Shown: positions 1 through 15,500, counted from the stretch's first letter. The stretch is 64,000 nt of DNA from Rhopalosiphum padi (GCF_020882245.1 NC_083599.1:6944001-7008000); one strand, 5' to 3'. The notes: generated by a model from the sequence alone, not told the origin. Translations and numbers: made by a program.

Positions 1-2983
1 AACCGGTATTTTGGATTGTTAAAATTCAAAATATTTTATGACAAAATCGACAATTTATTAAAATGATCACGAACTCAATAATTCTAAACACGAAGCGTAA
101 ATTCAAACGTAAATCATTGAGTTGTTGAGGCTGAACTATCTTCCTAAGCTTAAAATTAACCCTGCTGTTTAATTTTTGATTCAATTATTTCTTATAATTT
201 TAAAATTGCACGATCATGTATAAAGTTCATATTGTAAACACATAATTAGAGAAAAATAATTTGTAAGTTTATTATTGTTTTAATATTGTTATGTTAAAAG
301 TAAAAGTGTGAGTTGTAAATGTGTTGAGTAGGTACGTATAAAGGACTTAAGCTACATTGGTAATCGTTTTTTTTATGACAAAAAGGCTAAATAGACTAAA
401 ACTAACTTAATTTCACTAAAATTTGTAAATTTTAACCATTTTCAACAGAGGTCACAATATTGGTTTTTAAAGTATATTTTTATTTTAGTAGCATTATTCT
501 CGTGGGACAATCACTCTTATAGTTCCATATAATACTGTTAGAGATCAAAGACAATATTATTATATCTTTTTGTTTCTTAAGAAAAATTAAATTAGATAAT
601 AATCGTAAGTAAACTTAAAAAGAAATCGTATAGAATATTCGAGCATAACTATAAAAGTTTCGAAAATGGTACATTTATGTGAAATATATATAAATATATA
701 TATTGATATATTTTGAATAAAAGTAATACTTACTTAATAACCTTTCAAACTACCAAAGAGAAAATCTGACTTTATTTACGAGTAATCCACAAACAAGATG
801 TGTAACATCAATATTGACAGTATAATCCGTTTCATTCAGTGCAAGAGATTATTCTTAAAATTAATGGGCTATCGTAAAGCAATGATGTAAATTTTGTTGT
901 TTGAGTCTTTTTATACCATCTCATGGGATAGGTACTAAAAAAGTAACTTTACAAGTAGATCAGATGTCAATATTTTAATAAAATAATATAATATTTTATA
1001 ATATAATTATATTGTATATTATGTGTATTAATTAAATTTTCCATTAAAGGATTACAGACTATGAAAACATATATAATGTATTAACATAACGCTATTACGT
1101 ATTCCATTGTTTATTATTTTTTTTTTTTCATGAAATCCATTTAATATTCAACAATAAAAACACAAGTCAAATTTTTCCCCTAAATGTTTTAGCTACGATA
1201 TTGGACGAGTTATTATACAAAAAATAACAATATTAGGTAGGTACTCATCGAGCATAATATCAAAATGTTAATTATTCAGAATATGATTTTCGTACTGCAA
1301 AATGTTCAAGTTTAATGGTAAACTCGTAAATTCATAAGCAACGTGCGAGATAAAAATAATATAAGTATCAACATTGAATTTAATATAGTTTAAACACATA
1401 TATTATATGTGAAACTTGAACAGTGATGAAATATATATTATTGTATTTTTTTAAATTCAATTTATGATTTAAAAACATTCTACGTGAAGTATATTTGGAA
1501 CTGTTTTACTGCAAGTAAACAGTCAACAATCATAGTGTATTAGCAAAACTAATAAATACAATGCATCTTATAGAATCTGAAATATATTAAATAATGTTGC
1601 ACTGCTTAATAAAAAGACGATAACCGACAATGTTTCAAAAAATACGTTATTAGAGAATATTGTTTATTGGGCATTTTTACTAGATTAAAATGCAGTAAAA
1701 TATTATTTAGACAGCCAAAATAAACTTTAAACATTTAGTAGTTATTTACCAAAATATTACAGAATACTAAACAGATAGGTAGTGAATGATATATTCTAGA
1801 AGAAAAATCAGCACTTCATATTGTGTATAGTTACTGGTGATATATTTGGTAAATTCATTTGGGAGTATACGTAGTGTGCATTTGTATCTAGTAATCCTAG
1901 TTTAACAAAATAACAGCAAACTATGTCTATACGTCATATTTATAAATGAATGTCAATATTTTAAGTTATTTTCGTTTAATATTTTATAATACAATAAAAT
2001 GTACAGATTTCAATAAGTTTGTTCTTAACTTCGATCATATATATTATCTTTGAGTAGTTGGAATTTATATAAAATATGTTTATGGTAGACACTACCTGTT
2101 AAATTGTAATTGTAATCATTTTCAATTATTACTAACGATAAAAATCAAGTATCTCCTTAATTTTGTCAATAAATATATAAATAATTGATATTTTACAATA
2201 AAAAAAAGTTATCCAGCATCAACTAAGGTAAGTTACTAAAAATATAACTACTGAAATAGTATTAAATAATTTTGTTAATATACAAAAACAAAATTAAAAA
2301 TCTATTTTCCCAAAATTATTTCTATTGACAATAGTATAAATTGTATATTTGAAATTTCAAACGATTGAATTCAACGACTTAAACGATTGATGTATAATTT
2401 TATTTTTTATGGTAAGTTTTTATGATAGATACACTTGATTTCACGATAACTACAACAATAAATATTCAATGGTATATACTCATTTTGAAAACACACTCGA
2501 TTAATACTATATAATATTATTTATCATTCGCGCAAGTGTCGAAAACTATTTAAATTTGAAAAATATAATATAAAATTATTATTGAATAGCGACGAACAAT
2601 ATAATAAAACTACACTATTTTGTGATTCATTAAATATTTGAAAAGAATGTAGGTCAACATTTTGTTCGTGCATTGTCAAAAAAAAAAAATGTTCTTCATG
2701 AATAAATAAACAGTATAGTTTGCGATATCCATTTTTTTTTGCACACTTATAAAATGTATATTTCAATGAATGTATTATTAAAATACATATATATTGAGGT
2801 CTAGCTAGTAGCTACATACTACGTATACTAATGTACTATGAATAGTGCGAACACAAAAATAAATGTCTGCCACTTTTAAAATTAAAACTCAGATAATGGG
2901 CTGCAGCATGTGTATTTTTTGTCCTATTGGTCTCTGAAGATACATAATTATTTGAATAGTAAAAAAGAAGAGGAAGTAACTAC
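1..2983. other. AT-rich stretch without a gene
   Basis: Very AT-rich, low-complexity DNA broken by stop codons in all frames. I see no splice-flanked exon, no transposon end and no RNA gene. If the minus-strand gene at 20.6-21.2 kb continues to the left, this lies in its first intron or contains later exons I cannot recognise. Confidence 0.5.
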
Positions 2984-3625
2984 CGTTCTGCTGTCATTAG
3001 GTATCGAGCAGGTCCTGTAATGAATGACGTGTTAAATTTTAATTTAATAACAATATATATAGATAACACTGTCCATCGTATACGATAAACGATTCCAAGG
3101 GAAGATGGCCTAGAGTAATTTATATTGCATATATTAATTTGTTACCAATATTAAAATAGTAGTAGATTAATTAAATTTTTTCCTAAAAATTGCATTTATT
3201 ATAATTATAAAATTAAATTTAAATTATTACAATAGTATAATATATTTAAATCTTTAGTAATTATTATCAAATTTTAAGCTCATATCGTCTTCCATTATAA
3301 AATAGTGTGAATAGGTTCATGATATAAGTTGACAATAGCTTAAAATGAAACTAAAATGAAAATTAAATTGTGTAAAGAATAAGATAACATACATAGCATT
3401 ATCAAAAACCACGAATAATATTTTCAAACTAGATAAATATAATTAAAAATCTTATTTTTCGTTTAAATATTTAATTTTGAATTAACTACTTTGAACTACT
3501 TATAAAGAATTTTATATTAAATGTTTAAACTTAATGTATGAAAATTTAAAAATTTACAAACTTATAACTACGAAACAATTTTTAAATATTTATGATTTTT
3601 GACAATTTTTATTCAAACTTTCAAC
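2984..3625 (+). repeat. Repeat family A, copy 1 (5' part, decayed)
   Basis: The start shares a recognisable order of blocks with the copies near 43.9 and 50.1 kb: TCGAGCAGGTC, then GTGTTAAATTT, then a TATACGATAAACGATTC block followed by GAAGATGG. About 450 bases further on, ACTACGAAACAATTT and an ATGATTTTTGACAATTTT-like segment match the interior of the 43.9-kb copy. No 3' end was found, so the copy is truncated or too decayed to see. Family A appears to be a non-autonomous interspersed repeat with no coding capacity; superfamily unknown. Confidence 0.5.
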
Positions 3626-6600
3626 AATAATAAAAACTATTAATGTAGAATAATGCTCAATTTTTTTTTAATTCTAGTAAACGTGATACTTTAATGTTCT
3701 TTTTTTTTAAACTTAATTTAGCCAGGTCTTAGAAAACTACTACTTGCCAAACTTTAACTTTTAAGGTTATTTCATTGAATAATTTAACAAATTAAATTAC
3801 AAATGAAATAATATGAAATTTCAAAATTTAATTTCAAAACTTATGATTTGAACAAATGTTTATTGGACATTTTGGCACGAATAATTTTTAACAAGTTGAC
3901 TACGCTACCAATTTCTTAGATATTAACAAGTGCCTTGAGTATCATATATGAACTTAGCAGTTTTATGAATCTAGATAATGATGATAATTGGATTTTTATA
4001 AAAGTTTCCTGATATGAAAAAATATTTAGGTAATCAAAAATAAATTATCTCGGAAATTTTGTATTGTCATGGATAATAGTATAATACTCAAGAAGAAATT
4101 AGCCAGTAAATGTTAAATATGAAAGGCAATAATTGAAAATCTGGTGTATATTATATGATAATTGAATAACTCATTTTAACGTTAATTTATCAAGGTTTTG
4201 AAATAAAAAAAAATTCAAATATCACGTGGTAGCCCAAAATTAATTTTCCTGTATTTTCCCTGAATTATATTTTTTAATAAATTACGCATCAACCAACAAC
4301 GGAAATAGGTACAAATATACATTTCAGTCTTTAAATGTTAATTTTACTTTAGTTCAAACCATCATACATAAAACACTTAAGAAAAAACATATGTAGAATG
4401 TCTTTTTGAGACACCTGCAGATTACTGAGCTTGTGATGGAAAAATTAATATTAGGTATGGCGTATATACTCTACAATCAGCACACTAAACGAATATAATA
4501 TTATACAGGTATTTGTGGTGCAAACATCATCGGCAACATCTTGCCAGTAAAACTTATAAATAACTTGGCAAGATAAAAATACATATTACTAGTGTCGCTC
4601 GAAAACCATCAATGTGGGTTAGATTATTTTGAGTAAATGATTTTTAATACATGAAACATTTAATATATTTAGTTGCATAAATTATGGGTTTTGGTTGGGG
4701 GGGGGGGTGGAGAAGATAAAAATTAAAAATATAACAAAGTCATAGTTATACTTTGTTTAAAAGTATAATAGTAAGCACTTCTTTCCTTTAAATAATTTAC
4801 AAGTAATAAATGTAAACTGGTTAACACAAAAAAGGGTCCTTGAAATTTTGGGAAATTGTAAAATTAGTGAAAATATATCGAGTTATACAGTAGATATTAT
4901 CCGTATTTTATAAAATCTATCCATTTAAATGATCCCATTTGTACCCTCATTAGATAGTCAAAAAGTTAATTTGTTTAAAGCTTTTAAATTAAAATATTTA
5001 AGTTCTTAATTCTCTAATGAATTCAATAACTTAATTAGATTAATTGTCCGTTATAAGCTTTCAGTAAATCTAAATGACTGATGGGTACACGTTGACACTG
5101 ACTAATAAATTAATAAGTCATTAAAAGGTGTGAAAAAAAAACAGAAATAGTATGATAAATTAGTACAAAATAGTTAATTATTTTAAAAAACTGATTGTCA
5201 CACACACTGATGAGTAATGTACTAATGTGTGACCTAGGTGTTAATTTTAAAAAAAAGACTAAAAAACAGACTTGTTTTAAAATTGTTTATTAACTGTATA
5301 ATATTTAGTGATAACTAAATACTCAATGTAGTTATAAATATTTAACTAACTAAACTTATTCAAGTGAATATAGACCGCCTTAAATATTTAAATAGCAAAC
5401 TAGTAATGATATAAAAATAATATTCAAATATAACGTTTTAACAAAAAAAATTTTAAATTTTATAACATTAAAATATATTTTATAAATTATAATTTGACGG
5501 GGAAGGCTATCTATTTTCTCCATTATAAAATTCCACGAGTGCTCTTCAGTCTTCACACATATGCATATAGAATAATAAATATATGTTGTAGGTATTCAAA
5601 TTAAACGGTTTACAGGTGGCAAGGTTGATACCGAATTCAATTTAGATTAGTTTTAATCGTATCTATTGTATTAATCAAATATTAATATGAATGTACATTA
5701 TAATTTTATGATTAGTGAGCTTTATACACAAAGCTGGATTACAAAACTCAATAAAATTAATTTAATATTCCAAATGATAGGAACACAAATGCGTTTAAAA
5801 AAAAAAACAGATTTCAGGAATAAATAATATTGGTGAGTATAAAATATGTCAACTATAACTATAAACGATATAAACGCTACATTTCAAATATTTTATAATG
5901 GATTACACAAAATATTATTTATACCATAAAAATGCTTAATTTACTCAAATATACTTTACAAGACTATTCCCCACTGTGATGAAATTTTGTATACTCAGAT
6001 GAAATTATAATATATATCTTTATACCTGTTTTTGATATTTTTTTAACCAGTTACGATTACCGTTACATTTTATTCCACAGAAGTAGTTAAATATATACCT
6101 ATTTAATTAAAGTAAATTTAAAATTGTTCCATTAAAAAAAGAAATGAAATTCATGTATATACATGTACAAAACGAGCGAAAGAATTGAAACACAGCTATA
6201 AGGATTTTATATGGTCAAAAAATTGCGCGTGGAACTAAGAAACTGCTCAAACAAAATTCGATATTTACTTATCAAAAAATTCCAAAAAGTATTCTGGTTG
6301 ATAAAGAACTAAAAATGCATCTTGCAATTAAAAAAATTAAAATACGATAAAAATAAAATACTTTTCTTTTTTATAAAAAGGATGTTTCCGTAAACGTTAA
6401 AAGTTTTTAAAATATAATCAGTATCTTACGTTAAATGGATCAACCGGTAGGTAAATTTGAATGACGGCAAATTACACGCTTGAAACTTTAAATTCTATTT
6501 TCGTCATATTTTCAGGTAAGATGTAAGACGAAATACCTTTATTTTTAAATTAAGTATCTAGAGACCCTATAAAGAAACTATTATTGTTATTTACTTAACG

Positions 6601-7469
6601 TTTGTTAACGAGGTGAAATATAATAATTCGATATAATAAAATGTATTCATTTCTTCAAAGACCAAAATTGAATAACTCAACACAGTTCAAAAAAAACAAC
6701 AAATATTTATACTCATTGTTTGCGGAATGAAAAAAAACAAACACGGTTAAACGCATGAAATGATAAAACAATTTTGAAACTTTTATTCGATAACCGTCGA
6801 CCGTCGGTTTATGCAAAATTAATTCTCGCGAGCCTCGTAAAATTAATGGTCGCACTAAATTATTTTCGCAAACGTCACGAGAAAACGATTTTTCACTACT
6901 ACAGTGCAATAATAATTAATATTATCGTGTGTATAGTTTTAAATACTAATAGTATCAAATTCCGAAAATACATAGACGCCCCTCCCCACGTCGAAACGGA
7001 TAACTATATGGCAGTGATGACGGTATGATTAACCGTAATAAAAATCGATTGATTTATGCGTTATACACTATAACTATATTATATTATTATATTATTATGT
7101 GCGATCGTTGAAAACGTGAACGCACGTAAAACTCTATAGTGCTAGTTTTGTTTTAATAAAGTTCGTGCAAAAGCGTTTAAGTATTTTTACTGTCGGTATG
7201 GTGTACAGTATAATATATTGTATACGTATATATTAGGGAAAAAGCCGCAGCTTTATATTATTATATCATGACAGTCAGACGGTTTACGAGGTGCAAAGTA
7301 TGGCTATAAAACGTCGTTTGGTCACATACTCGCGGGGTCGCGGGTCGGGGATTAATGAACAGATATTATATAGGACGGACTGGTTAATAAAATGAATAAT
7401 GAAAGTAAATTGAAAAGTCTTATAGTAGCAACGTGGCAGAAATATTTTATTAAACATTCGATGGCAATT
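3626..7469. other. AT-rich stretch without a gene
   Basis: No gene seen. It holds an 11-base G run at 4697-4707 and a short inverted repeat (GTCACACA/TGTGTGAC) near 5200-5235. A somewhat GC-richer patch lies at about 6640-7030. Short open frames overlap each other on both strands of that patch, and none has a convincing start, splice site or protein similarity. Confidence 0.45.
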
Positions 7470-7477
7470 GTTTAAAC

Positions 7478-7810
7478 CAGAAGTCTCCAACCCTTTTATT
7501 TTATGGCGGGTCGAATCTGTGTTACGCTCCGAATCGTAGGCTTAGATCGTTTTGAGTGGAATAGACGGGTACGATTTATTTTATTAGTTACCATTTTATT
7601 ATTCTATGATGATTTTGCAACCGTTCCGCTACACTTTGTTACAAAAAATCAAAAATGCTTAAATATGATGTCAAGTCTTCTTTATTTAGAATATTAGATA
7701 ACTGTTTTATGACTTTATTATTTAAATTAATTATATTCATAGCAACGTTTCATTAAAAAAAAAATACAGCATCGCTAAATTCTGATAATCAATCTCAGAC
7801 CTTGGTGCAC
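7478..7810 (+). repeat. Possible hAT-like 5' terminus fragment
   Basis: CAGAAGTCTCCAACCCTTTT followed by a TTTTATGGCGGGTCGAAT-like stretch resembles the usual left end of hAT elements (CAG, a few bases, then TCTCCAACC). A matching right terminus and target duplication were not found, so the 3' limit is only a guess. The 64-codon plus-strand open frame starting at 7503 is not similar to a transposase and is probably chance. Confidence 0.3.
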
Positions 7811-10800
7811 TGTATTAGATACATAATAATGTTTCTCTTTAAAATAAAAATTTAAAATTATTAATATTATATAACTGTTAATAATTTAAATTTAATACAA
7901 TTTATAAAATAATTCAGTCTTTTTTATTTCTTTAATACTTTTAGAACATTTTAAGCCCACGAAAACTCACTGTTAAATCAATTTCAAGGAGTGCCAATCC
8001 TAATCATATCTTTAAATGGAAAATATATTTTTCACTGCGAAAATATAAAGTTTGACAAGACTTGTTCACGATTTACAAGGATTTTAAATGTATTATACAA
8101 CAATATGCGCAATTTGTTTTATATTATTATGGCTCAGGTAACTATTTAAACTAAACGAACAAATATAGGAAGTAGGTAGTATAGTGAAGAAGTGAAAAGA
8201 TAAATCAGTATTATTTAATCTTATTAAGTTTTTATTTTCTAATACTTCTTAATAATAAAATACTAAATAGTTTTTGCAACTAAAAGAAGTCTTAAACTGG
8301 TGAAAATATATTGCATTTAAGTTTTCATTTTTCATATAAATTAAACGAATTTAAAGTTTATGATTAAGATATTATAAAAGTATCTATTGTGAAACAAAAT
8401 AATATTCATTTATTATAAACTTAGTATAAACTTGATTATACATTATTTAAATTAAAAACTTAAACGTGATATCTTAACCTGTAGGTAATTTGAATAAAAA
8501 AAATATGTAATATTAATTTTTAAAAATTATTATTCACTTGGTTCAGATAGAGCCTATGACATAATTTGTTATTTTTATTAAATTGTCTAGAAATGTATAA
8601 CGTGCACATACGACGTATTGTAATTGTAAATACTTTTGTCTTCTACTGACTTGATTATAAAAGTTCTTTGTAAACGTACTACTTATATATTATAAAAAAT
8701 ATCTTTTTACAACAATTAAATATTCTATTTACTATTTAGTGTAAATATAATAAACTTAAGGAATTAAAATAAGGATTGTACGTTTCTGAAAGAATAACCA
8801 TACCTACTGCAGTGGCCAAATTAAAATTTTTTTTTTAATTTTTTTACTTATTTTTAAAATCTGGACTTATTTAATTTATTTGTAGAATATTAAATGAAAA
8901 TATAAAAATTAAAATTATATTTTTTTCAAAATTCTCTAACGAATCAAAATGTTAAATCGTTTTAGCGCTCGAGGTTTGACTAAAAACAATGTGATGTGAT
9001 CATCAATTTGTATGAGAACTCTACAAGATAAAATATAACAGTGAAATTTATTAATACTCAGTTAACAAACATTATTAATTAACACAGTATTGTACATTGT
9101 AAAATAATCATAATCAAATACAGTTCATTTTGAAAATTAATTTTTATCTACAAAATTTATATTCAATGGAACCCCCTCCGTTAACTTCAATGCACTTAAA
9201 CTAACCATATCGGCATATTCAACATTACTGTACTCTATTATTAAAAATTTAAATAAAAACTTGTAAATTTTAAAAATAAATTGAAATTATACCTATTACA
9301 CTAATAACCAGTACAAAATAATATGTTACTGTTGTCACCAAAAAAACTCGATTTCAGTATTAATATACCAATAGTTAATTTCTTTTATCTCCAACTTATC
9401 AAATTACATATAAAAGTAACCAATATTTTGATAAACATATAAATTATATGTATGACAATAAATTCGATCATATAAAAATCTGTTAACCTTAATTTTGTTA
9501 TTTTTTTTTATTCTATTTTATAAGTTGAAATTGTAAAACGTATTGTTTTAATTAATCATGTTCATTAATATTAAACGACAACAAATAAATTTCACGTTTT
9601 TTTTATCTTTGCAAAAGTTCTCATTCTAATCGATGTAGGTATCATTTTTTTCTTTTTTAGGTCAAGATTCAAGCGTAAAAATTCACAGCAACCTAAAAAA
9701 CATAGTCACATCTCGATTCGTATAAGAAAAACACAATTCGAGTGTTTATCTTTATGTTTAAAATAATATAATAAAAAAAGTTTGATTAAATCCGGATTTT
9801 GAAAATAAAACAAAAATTTAAAAAAAAACCTTTATTGAAACGTCGCAGTAAGTATACTTATGTTACTAACCTCATTCATATTTCAGAAACAACCTGTGTA
9901 AGATCGCGTATTTTATACATTTGTGGTTTTAATTACTGCTTTAATATTTTTTGTATACAGATATTTATCAAACTTTTGGTTTGAACAATATTCGTTGTAA
10001 TAGTATACCCTAAGTATTATTTTTCTCTGCAGAGATAAAAGCCAATAAGAAGTTTCAAGTATATGTGTATAATGTTTTAAATTCAGAATCAGAAATCTGT
10101 TTTGTTGATCTTAGAAAAACATTAAATTTACAATTCACATTAAAATAAAATTTGTTTTGAATTAAAATTGTTAGTTGTACAATATTGTACAGACAATTCC
10201 ATTTCGGCTAACCTTGACATCGTAATGAGATACAACAAAAAATTGTACCAGATACTAAATAATATTACAAAATTATTTTAATTTAATTAACCTAAATAAT
10301 TGTATTAATAAAGTAAAAAATAAAACTTAAAGAAATAAAAATATGATTTTAACACAATTTTAATTGAATTATTAAAAATCCAATTCCACAGTAACTTTAG
10401 CCAAAATCTTATTAAATAATTTAAATCATATTAATTTATAAGGGAAGGCTTGTATAATTAAATTAATTTATATATATTTAAATTAAATTAATAGTACCCC
10501 GCATTCAATTGCCTAAAAATGAATCATGTATTTTTTTTAAAATATCAAACTATGTTAAGATTTACTTTTATAGTGAATCACTATTACAATATTAACATCG
10601 ATAACTGGTGAACGATGAGTATCAGCTACTGAAGTGAAAATTAAATAAGTGAAGATCAAAGACAAACTATGTACAAACATAATATTATTATAACTGTTAA
10701 CATGCGTAATTCAACTCAAACAGGTCTATATTAAACTCCTATCGCACCGGATCACGTATAGATAGAAGTAGTCGCCAATCAATTTAGTTTCGTTAGGTAC

Positions 10801-11899
10801 TTGTTTTCTAATTTTTTATTCATTTGACGACGTTTATGGTTGGATAATTTCTGAGTAAATTTTTTTTTCGATATCACAAAAATCTAATAATGATATAATA
10901 TCACGCACACATAGGTAGGTGCTCAGGAATATTCAATGATGAGGATTTAGGGTCGATAAAATATTTTGTTTTATATTTGTAAAGTGTCACGGTGGCGGCG
11001 TCAATTGGAAAAAAACTTGAATTAGATCCCGAAATATTTTATTGCTTAAATTAAATACAAATTGGATTTACGGTGTTATTTTATCTCAACACTGTTGATA
11101 ATAACATAACCGGAAATGATGTTTTGATTTACCAGTGGAAAATTAATCGGATTATCTTCGTAAAAGATATGTTTTTAGATGTTTTCTCTAATTTAAGCTT
11201 TATTATAATAAAAATAATAATTATGAAAGTAAAAAAATAAAATAAAATTAAGCTGTGTAGTAAAATAAATTTTATGAAAAAAAAATAATAACAATCACAT
11301 TATTTAAATAATCATCATGTTAGGTTAGATTAAAGTAACAAAAAAACAAAATGTTTAGGAGAGACTTAGGTAATCTTTATGCAGTGTCTCCTTGTTAACG
11401 CAAATAGACTAAAATAACCAAACTCGAGTTTTCCCAAAATAAATATACTGGGACCCAACTCACGTAGTCGATAAAATACGTCGAGACCTAATACATACTG
11501 TTTTTGAAATTTAAGACCCAACTCATGGTTATTTGTCATTTCAGTTGTTAAAAGGGAAGGCATAAGTTTTGATCAGTCCATATATTTGTAAATAAAAACC
11601 GATCACTTCGCTTATAAAATCTTTCCACCACACTTACGTTTAACTTAGTATGATTCACGTTTTAAATAATTTTATATTTGTTATTAAATTTTTTCAATAT
11701 TTTTAGGATTTTAATGTTAATTAAAAAAACGACGTGGGTGGCTAAATATGTATATTTTTATATCATTAAATGGGTTAACAATGCTACTAACATTGAAATT
11801 ATTTTATTTTATTACCTACATAAAAAATTAATTAATAGTTGTTTCATTAGTCGTCTAGAAATGAGAAAATTACACCATAATGTGAATTTTACCCACCAG
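7811..11899. other. AT-rich stretch without a gene
   Basis: No gene seen. CAGTGGCCAAATT at about 8811 looks like a hAT left end but has no partner. A long pyrimidine tract ending in TTTTAG before GTCAAG near 9645-9666 resembles a plus-strand splice acceptor, but the frames after it close quickly. Short open frames at 9799-9984 (plus) and 11366-11563 (minus) have no recognisable similarity. Confidence 0.4.
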
Positions 11900-12560
11900 T
11901 TACCGATCAATAAAGAGGAAGAATGTTCAAATCCCACGAATCTCTCCACCTTGAGCATCACCCTACTGGACAAGCAGCAAATAGCACCAGGACACGGTAG
12001 GCGCAATTTGTATGCTACTCATACGTCTTGATAATATTGTATATAATGCTTGACCGCCCCAATCCCTATAGCATATTGTTAAACGTCTGCATCGTATGAA
12101 CAACAACAGAACGCATATAATACAATATCATTTTAATGATATTATTATATGACTTAAACTGGCAAAATTAGTTTCTGTTTGATTGTATGAACCGTTGTTG
12201 TCGTCGTCATAAAACCGTCATTGTCTGTTGCCGTTCTACAACTACACACCCACATAAGAATACCACACCAAACAAGCCTTTGACACGCAATGCAGTTCAA
12301 GAGAAATCGTTTTGTACATCGTTATCATTATTATTATTATTATTATTATTAATATAATACGCACAATTGCACACAAATACCTCGAGAGTACGCGATTAAC
12401 GTTTCAATGTATTGTGCGTTTTCAAATTAAACCGATTAAACTCATATCAAATGTCACGACCGTGGCAGATTACGGAGTTTTCAGCGACTATATTGTTTAG
12501 GTATCGTCGAACACTACAATCGCTTCGGTTGGCATTATTCCGGGTGAGTACGACTACATT
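11900..12560. other. GC-richer unique-looking patch
   Basis: A patch of higher sequence complexity inside AT-rich DNA. Open frames of 117 codons (plus, 11678-12031, no ATG) and 64 codons (minus, 11812-12006) overlap each other. Neither resembles a known protein, so I do not call a gene. The palindrome AATATCATT/AATGATATT sits at about 12124-12143. Confidence 0.35.
12327..12350. repeat. (ATT)8 microsatellite
   Basis: Eight perfect ATT units. Similar (ATT)n arrays recur at 21848 and, as (TTA)n, at 37921. Confidence 0.95.
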
Positions 12561-15500
12561 ATTATGGCTCACTTCGACATGATATAATATTATTATGATG
12601 TTCTCGATCTTCAAATATGTATTGAAAATGTGGCAGGTTTAACGATGAAAATATGGACATTCGTGAACTATGCTTACTTATATATATATATATATATATT
12701 TTACATCGACTCGTATCGAAAACAGAGCGGAAAACGATACATTTTTTTTTTATTAAGAACGACAAACCCTCAGCATCGAGCCCATTAGGTTAGGTTATAT
12801 AATAAATTTGTTTATAATATGTACATGTTACTTAAATTAATTTGATCAATCCACTTTGCTGGAGGAAGGAGATTAATATGTTGGAAACTGGCGGGTTTGG
12901 CCCAAAATGATAATTTATTTAATACATCGATTGCTATAATAGCCATAATTAGTAACTACATATCAAGCGTGTATATACATGTTGCCATTTATTAAAATCA
13001 GTCGAATGCAAAGTATTTATCGTGAAGAAAGACGAAATCCAAAATAAAAAAGGTGTAAAACCACTCGACTGAACAGTAAACGTCGAGAGTAATTCATTAA
13101 TATTTATTATAGAGCAAGTCACCGTAATGTATGTTACATTTGAATTCAGCAATAAATCATTGAATAGCAGGAAAAGGGATTCTAAGCGAAGACGGTCTGT
13201 ATTCTGTATTATTAATAAATATATTAAATTTCTTGAAATCATATCATTGTTATATTGCTATATAAGTAATTTATTTTAATATTCGTTAAATGGTAAATTA
13301 ATTTATGACTTAAATCATAATTATTAATCTAATATTTTCATTATATTATTTTAAAACTATAATTTTTTTTGTAACTTTTACTTTACATGGTTTACGGAAG
13401 GGCTAGATGCATGGTGGTCTCCTTTGATTAAATTATTCAAGCAATGCAATTCCTCACATCGTTTTTCACTTATTTAAAAAATGTTATCTTCGCAGAATGC
13501 GTATATTTAACTAATCAACGTTAAAAGAGAGAACAACAGACGAAGTACCTTGCAAAAGATCAACATTAAAAATCTCTTTGAAGAGCCTTGTACTTCCAAA
13601 AACCTGTCACACTGTAACGCACTATATTATTATCTTTATATTTACTTTATTTTTATTTTTATCAATCGTATTTACCGGCTATTGTACAAAAAAATATGAC
13701 GTGGGCTTATTATTTTATTTTTATTATTAATAACTTCAATATTTCCAAATAATTGCTGTAGATCCTGCCAATAGGGCTTATTAACTTGTAAAAAACATGT
13801 GAATTCTAATGGTGCTAATTTTTGTTCTGTAAAATAAACATAAGCTCTACTGAAATTATTTTTTGACCAATTTTATTGTAAAACTTTAAGTCAAAAATAC
13901 CTTTTATTTATTGTTATTTTAATAACACACATTTTATTTCGAAACAAATTCAATGTCATAGAATATCATTTCCATTGCTTAAAATATTCAATTATTATTG
14001 TTGTGTAGAATATTATAATAGCGATACATAATATTATTTTAAAAATTTTGACGTTCTGTTCTTATTAATTTAGCGTATAAAGCATAATAATAAATTCCCC
14101 AAACTGTACTTAACCATAATTGACAAATTTGTTCATGTTTTGTTGTATGTAAATATAATATATATATTTCGGTATAAATTTGCATAAAAAATTTAATTTA
14201 ACTTTTATTTTACATGTATCCTTTTCCTAGTAAATCGTATATTTAACTATGTATAATAAAATTAAGTATTCATATTTTGATCACAGATGTATTTCATCTT
14301 TTTCATTTATGCACTGATGCCTGTATATTATATTTGCTACTATTATACTTCACTATTTTAATTTTCATTCTTTCTACTTCATAGTTATTGCTTTACTATT
14401 AATACTTTCGCTTTTTAGTATACAATTATAAATATTACATATTACGAAAATGATTATTTACAAGAATAAAATGCAGAGTTACACTTTACAACCAAATAAT
14501 ATTTATGGATTTTGTAATTTATTTTTTCAATATAAATATTGCTGAAAATAAAACTGTATGATTACTATTTAGATTTTAAAATTTTATAACAGCTACTTAC
14601 CAAATTAATTCATAATTTAATAATATATGATTGAATTATAATTGATCGGGTTTATCTAAAAATATTTATTAAAAATCAAAAAAGTAGTCCTAACCTTTAG
14701 TAGTTATATTTTTATCAAGCTCTTTGATATGTTTATTAACGAGGCCATTTTCTCAAAGCCACCACTGTAAGCTAGAGCTTAAGAGATTTTCATAAAATTT
14801 TTGTTTTGAACAACCCATTTGCCAACTTGTACCGAGCAAGTGGTAACTATTGTTGAATTCCAAGATAACAAAAACAACGCTTTAAGAATTAAAATTTAAT
14901 TTAATATAAGAAATACGATTCTACACGAATAAAATGTTTGATTCTTTTAAAGGTTTTGTTAAGACTCATTTTAAAAAGTATTACAATTTTTGTAAATATT
15001 TTTTCAACGTAATTTTAAGTCACCACAACACCAGATATTTTTGAAAATAGATTATATTTTTTAATATTTTCTATCGCTTTAATTATATATTTGTATACGT
15101 TCTTCGAAATCTTTTTATTGATATCATTATTTTTTATGATATTTATAATGTAATAAACTAATAATATTTTGAACAAGTAGTTCAGTAAATATTCAAGAAC
15201 TTGAAAAAGTATTTAATCTTCAGAAAATTTAAGAAAAATATTTCTAAAACAAGAAAATGAGTATATTTTCAAATTTAAAAGAATCAGCTTGTAAATCATA
15301 ACATATCTTTATCAATATTACCCTTAATAATATATATTATCAATTTAATAGTTTGTTGATTAATCATAATAATTAAATCAGCCATATTGAAAAAACAATA
15401 TTTCAAAGAAAAAAAATGCCCACGAATTAATTTTGAATTTTAAAAGTTAATTAATATACCGTTTGTTAATTATTAACTTGTAGCTTGATGTTCTTAACGT

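Noticed and set aside
6655..7028. Overlapping 84-codon frames on both strands
   Set aside because: Mutual overlap and lack of domain or good start; composition effect.
11678..12031. 117-codon plus-strand open frame
   Set aside because: No ATG start, no recognised domain, overlapped by an opposite frame; a window this size is expected to give about one such frame by chance.
12780..12800. TTAGGTTAGG resembling the insect telomere repeat
   Set aside because: Only two units; too short to be an interstitial telomere array.
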